This document shows, piece after piece, positions 14,452 to 15,289 of a stretch of DNA of 15,289 nt (the first letter of the stretch is position 1; the number at the start of each line of letters is the position of its first letter). The translations under genes were made by a program, and so were the position numbers. Origin of the DNA: Bacillota bacterium (lineage in GTDB: Bacteria; Bacillota; Clostridia; Acetivibrionales; DTU013); contig JAEZLF010000092.1 of assembly GCA_023435925.1 (NCBI GenBank), forward strand, positions 1-15,289, read 5' to 3'. The notes below the pieces were generated by a model, which saw only the letters and a list, made by a program, of their open reading frames with translations, had not been told where the DNA came from and ran no database searches.

Positions 14452-14476
14452 TCCCGCAGTAAAGCCCATTGCGGGA
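14452..14476 (+). repeat. Hairpin upstream of the last gene
   Basis: TCCCGCA (14452-14458) pairs with TGCGGGA (14470-14476) around an 11-nt loop. GCT/AGC can extend the stem across an internal loop, and TTCCTTTT follows. It might be a weak terminator or part of a leader structure acting with the hairpin at 14347-14387. Confidence 0.4.
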
Positions 14477-14533
14477 ATAGCTTCCTTTTGATAAGATGTA
14501 CATAAATATTGTGATTATTCAGGAGGTAGCTAC

Positions 14534-15289
14534 TTGAAAGTAGTTGGTTTTGTGGGGCCCAGTGGCACCGGTAAAAGTCACCGGTCTTCGTGGGTAGCCA
14601 GAGAAAGAGGAATAGAATTTATTATAGATGACGGTTTACTTATTAAGGTGAATCAGGTTGTAGCAGGCAGTTCTGCAAAAAAAGAGAAGACAAGGATCGG
14701 CTCCATCAAGAAAGCGCTGTTTTCAGAGGAAGCGGATGCGAAGGAGATCAGGGAAGCACTGCACCGCTATAACCCCAATGCGCTTCTTATTTTGGGGACA
14801 TCCGATCAGATGGTGGAGAGAATTGCGAAGAGACTCGAGCTGCCGGAAATAAGCGAAAAGGTTTATATAACGGATGTAGCAGACGAGTATGAAATAAAAC
14901 AAGCGTTAAACACCAGAAGGCTGCAGGGAAAGCATGTTATTCCGGTTCCTACCTTTGAAATCAAAAAGGACTTTTCAGGCTATTTTCTGGATCCCCTTCA
15001 GATTTTTCGCAAAAAGGGTAAGGGTAATTTCCAGTTGGATGGAGAAAAGTCTGTGGTTAGGCCAACCTTCAGTTATTTAGGAAATTACACAATATCGGAC
15101 TATACCATTTATCAGATTGTTGAGTATGTGGTAACCAATATGAAGGCTGTCAGCAAAATATCCAGATTCAGAGCGGATAACCGCCCTGAAGGTACGTATA
15201 TGGAAATGGATCTTGTATTGATTTACGGATGCCAAATCAGAGCACTGATACAGGAAATCCAGCACAAGATCAGCGAGGAAGTCGAAAGA
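14534..15289 (+). CDS. P-loop NTPase with C-terminal Asp23/Gls24-like domain (3' truncated)
   Basis: The frame is open to the window end (252 codons, no stop). The start is TTG 14534, 7 nt after a perfect AGGAGG; no ATG fits. The protein opens with a beta strand and Walker A motif G8-S15 (GPSGTGKS), followed by a short conserved-looking stretch FIIDDGLLI (about 29-37). Then comes a charged segment (about 45-75) and a Rossmann-like part with LLILGTSDQMVERIAKRLELP. From about residue 180 (YTISDYTIYQIVEYV) to the end, the pattern resembles the Asp23/Gls24 domain, known from envelope or alkaline-stress proteins of Gram-positives. A P-loop ATPase fused to this domain suggests nucleotide-dependent assembly or targeting at the cell envelope; that is inference. 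No signal peptide or membrane helix is seen. A small hairpin encloses the start codon. Sequence beyond 15289 is missing. Confidence 0.75.
   Translation, partial: MKVVGFVGPSGTGKSHRSSWVARERGIEFIIDDGLLIKVNQVVAGSSAKKEKTRIGSIKKALFSEEADAKEIREALHRYNPNALLILGTSDQMVERIAKRLELPEISEKVYITDVADEYEIKQALNTRRLQGKHVIPVPTFEIKKDFSGYFLDPLQIFRKKGKGNFQLDGEKSVVRPTFSYLGNYTISDYTIYQIVEYVVTNMKAVSKISRFRADNRPEGTYMEMDLVLIYGCQIRALIQEIQHKISEEVER

Larger units (their letters stand above)
14050..14533. other. 484-bp intergenic region with promoter and terminator-like hairpins
   Basis: After the YtxC terminator this gap contains a strong sigma-A-like promoter (14158-14185), a T-rich segment, a terminator-like hairpin (14347-14387), and a second hairpin (14452-14476) shortly before the ribosome binding site of the next gene. 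The only plus-strand frame noticed is 14 codons (start near 14418) without a ribosome binding site. A long minus-strand frame crossing the region runs through the terminator and looks like chance. Confidence 0.6.

Noticed and set aside
14418..14462. 14-codon hydrophobic frame (MLWLSGTLCLLLPQ) as an attenuator leader peptide
   Set aside because: No ribosome binding site and no run of codons for one amino acid matched to a pathway; its stop falling in the loop of the 14452-14476 hairpin is suggestive only.
13996..14469. 157-codon minus-strand frame
   Set aside because: It overlaps the end of the YtxC gene, runs through its terminator T tract and the intergenic promoter, has no ribosome binding site, and reads as low-complexity basic and aromatic sequence.
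1..15289. CRISPR array, insertion sequence, phage genes, tRNA or rRNA
   Set aside because: No spaced direct repeats, transposase motifs, integrase, or tRNA/rRNA-like sequence was seen; codon use and gene packing look like ordinary chromosome.

Overview
The window looks like chromosomal DNA of a low-GC, endospore-forming Firmicute of class Clostridia. Signs of this are the A+T-rich sequence, strong AGGAGG-type ribosome binding sites, an alpha/beta-type small acid-soluble spore protein, a YtxC-family sporulation protein, and intrinsic terminators with long T runs. I do not assign a genus.

Region 1 (1-284) is the 3' end of an AraC-type regulator whose start lies outside the window.

Region 2 (about 417-10757) is one long same-strand array. 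It begins with a textbook sigma-A promoter that has an inverted repeat between its -35 and -10 boxes. The order is TetR-family repressor, CheY, CheA, CheW, methyl-accepting chemotaxis protein, CheR, CheB, a soluble PAS-PAS hybrid histidine kinase with receiver and HPt domains, and a stand-alone receiver. Gaps are 12-51 bp, one junction overlaps (TGATG), and I see no internal terminator, so a single operon of about 10 kb is likely. The set holds one transmembrane receptor, its kinase and coupling protein, both adaptation enzymes, and two single-domain receivers. No CheC, CheD, CheX or flagellar gene is present, so the output could be swimming or something else. The hybrid kinase adds a His-Asp-His relay that plausibly ends on the last receiver.

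Region 3 (10769-11736, minus strand) holds three small genes: a one-helix membrane protein with a CxxC...CxxC zinc-ribbon-like tail, a spore DNA-binding SASP, and a DUF378 two-helix membrane protein. A very long bidirectional terminator lies between the SASP and the zinc-ribbon gene. A 22-bp palindrome sits in the short upstream region of the zinc-ribbon gene.

Region 4 (12090-14096, plus strand) holds a DUF6873 (pentein/GME-fold) protein of unknown function and a YtxC-family protein. The latter has a possible sigma-E-type promoter next to a 15-bp palindrome and is followed by a strong terminator. The 353-bp divergent gap before this region contains an orphan hairpin terminator.

Region 5 (14097-15289) has a strong promoter about 350 bp ahead of the last gene, with a terminator-like hairpin in between (a leader or small RNA candidate). 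The last gene is cut off by the window end. It starts with TTG and encodes an N-terminal P-loop domain followed by an Asp23/Gls24-like domain.
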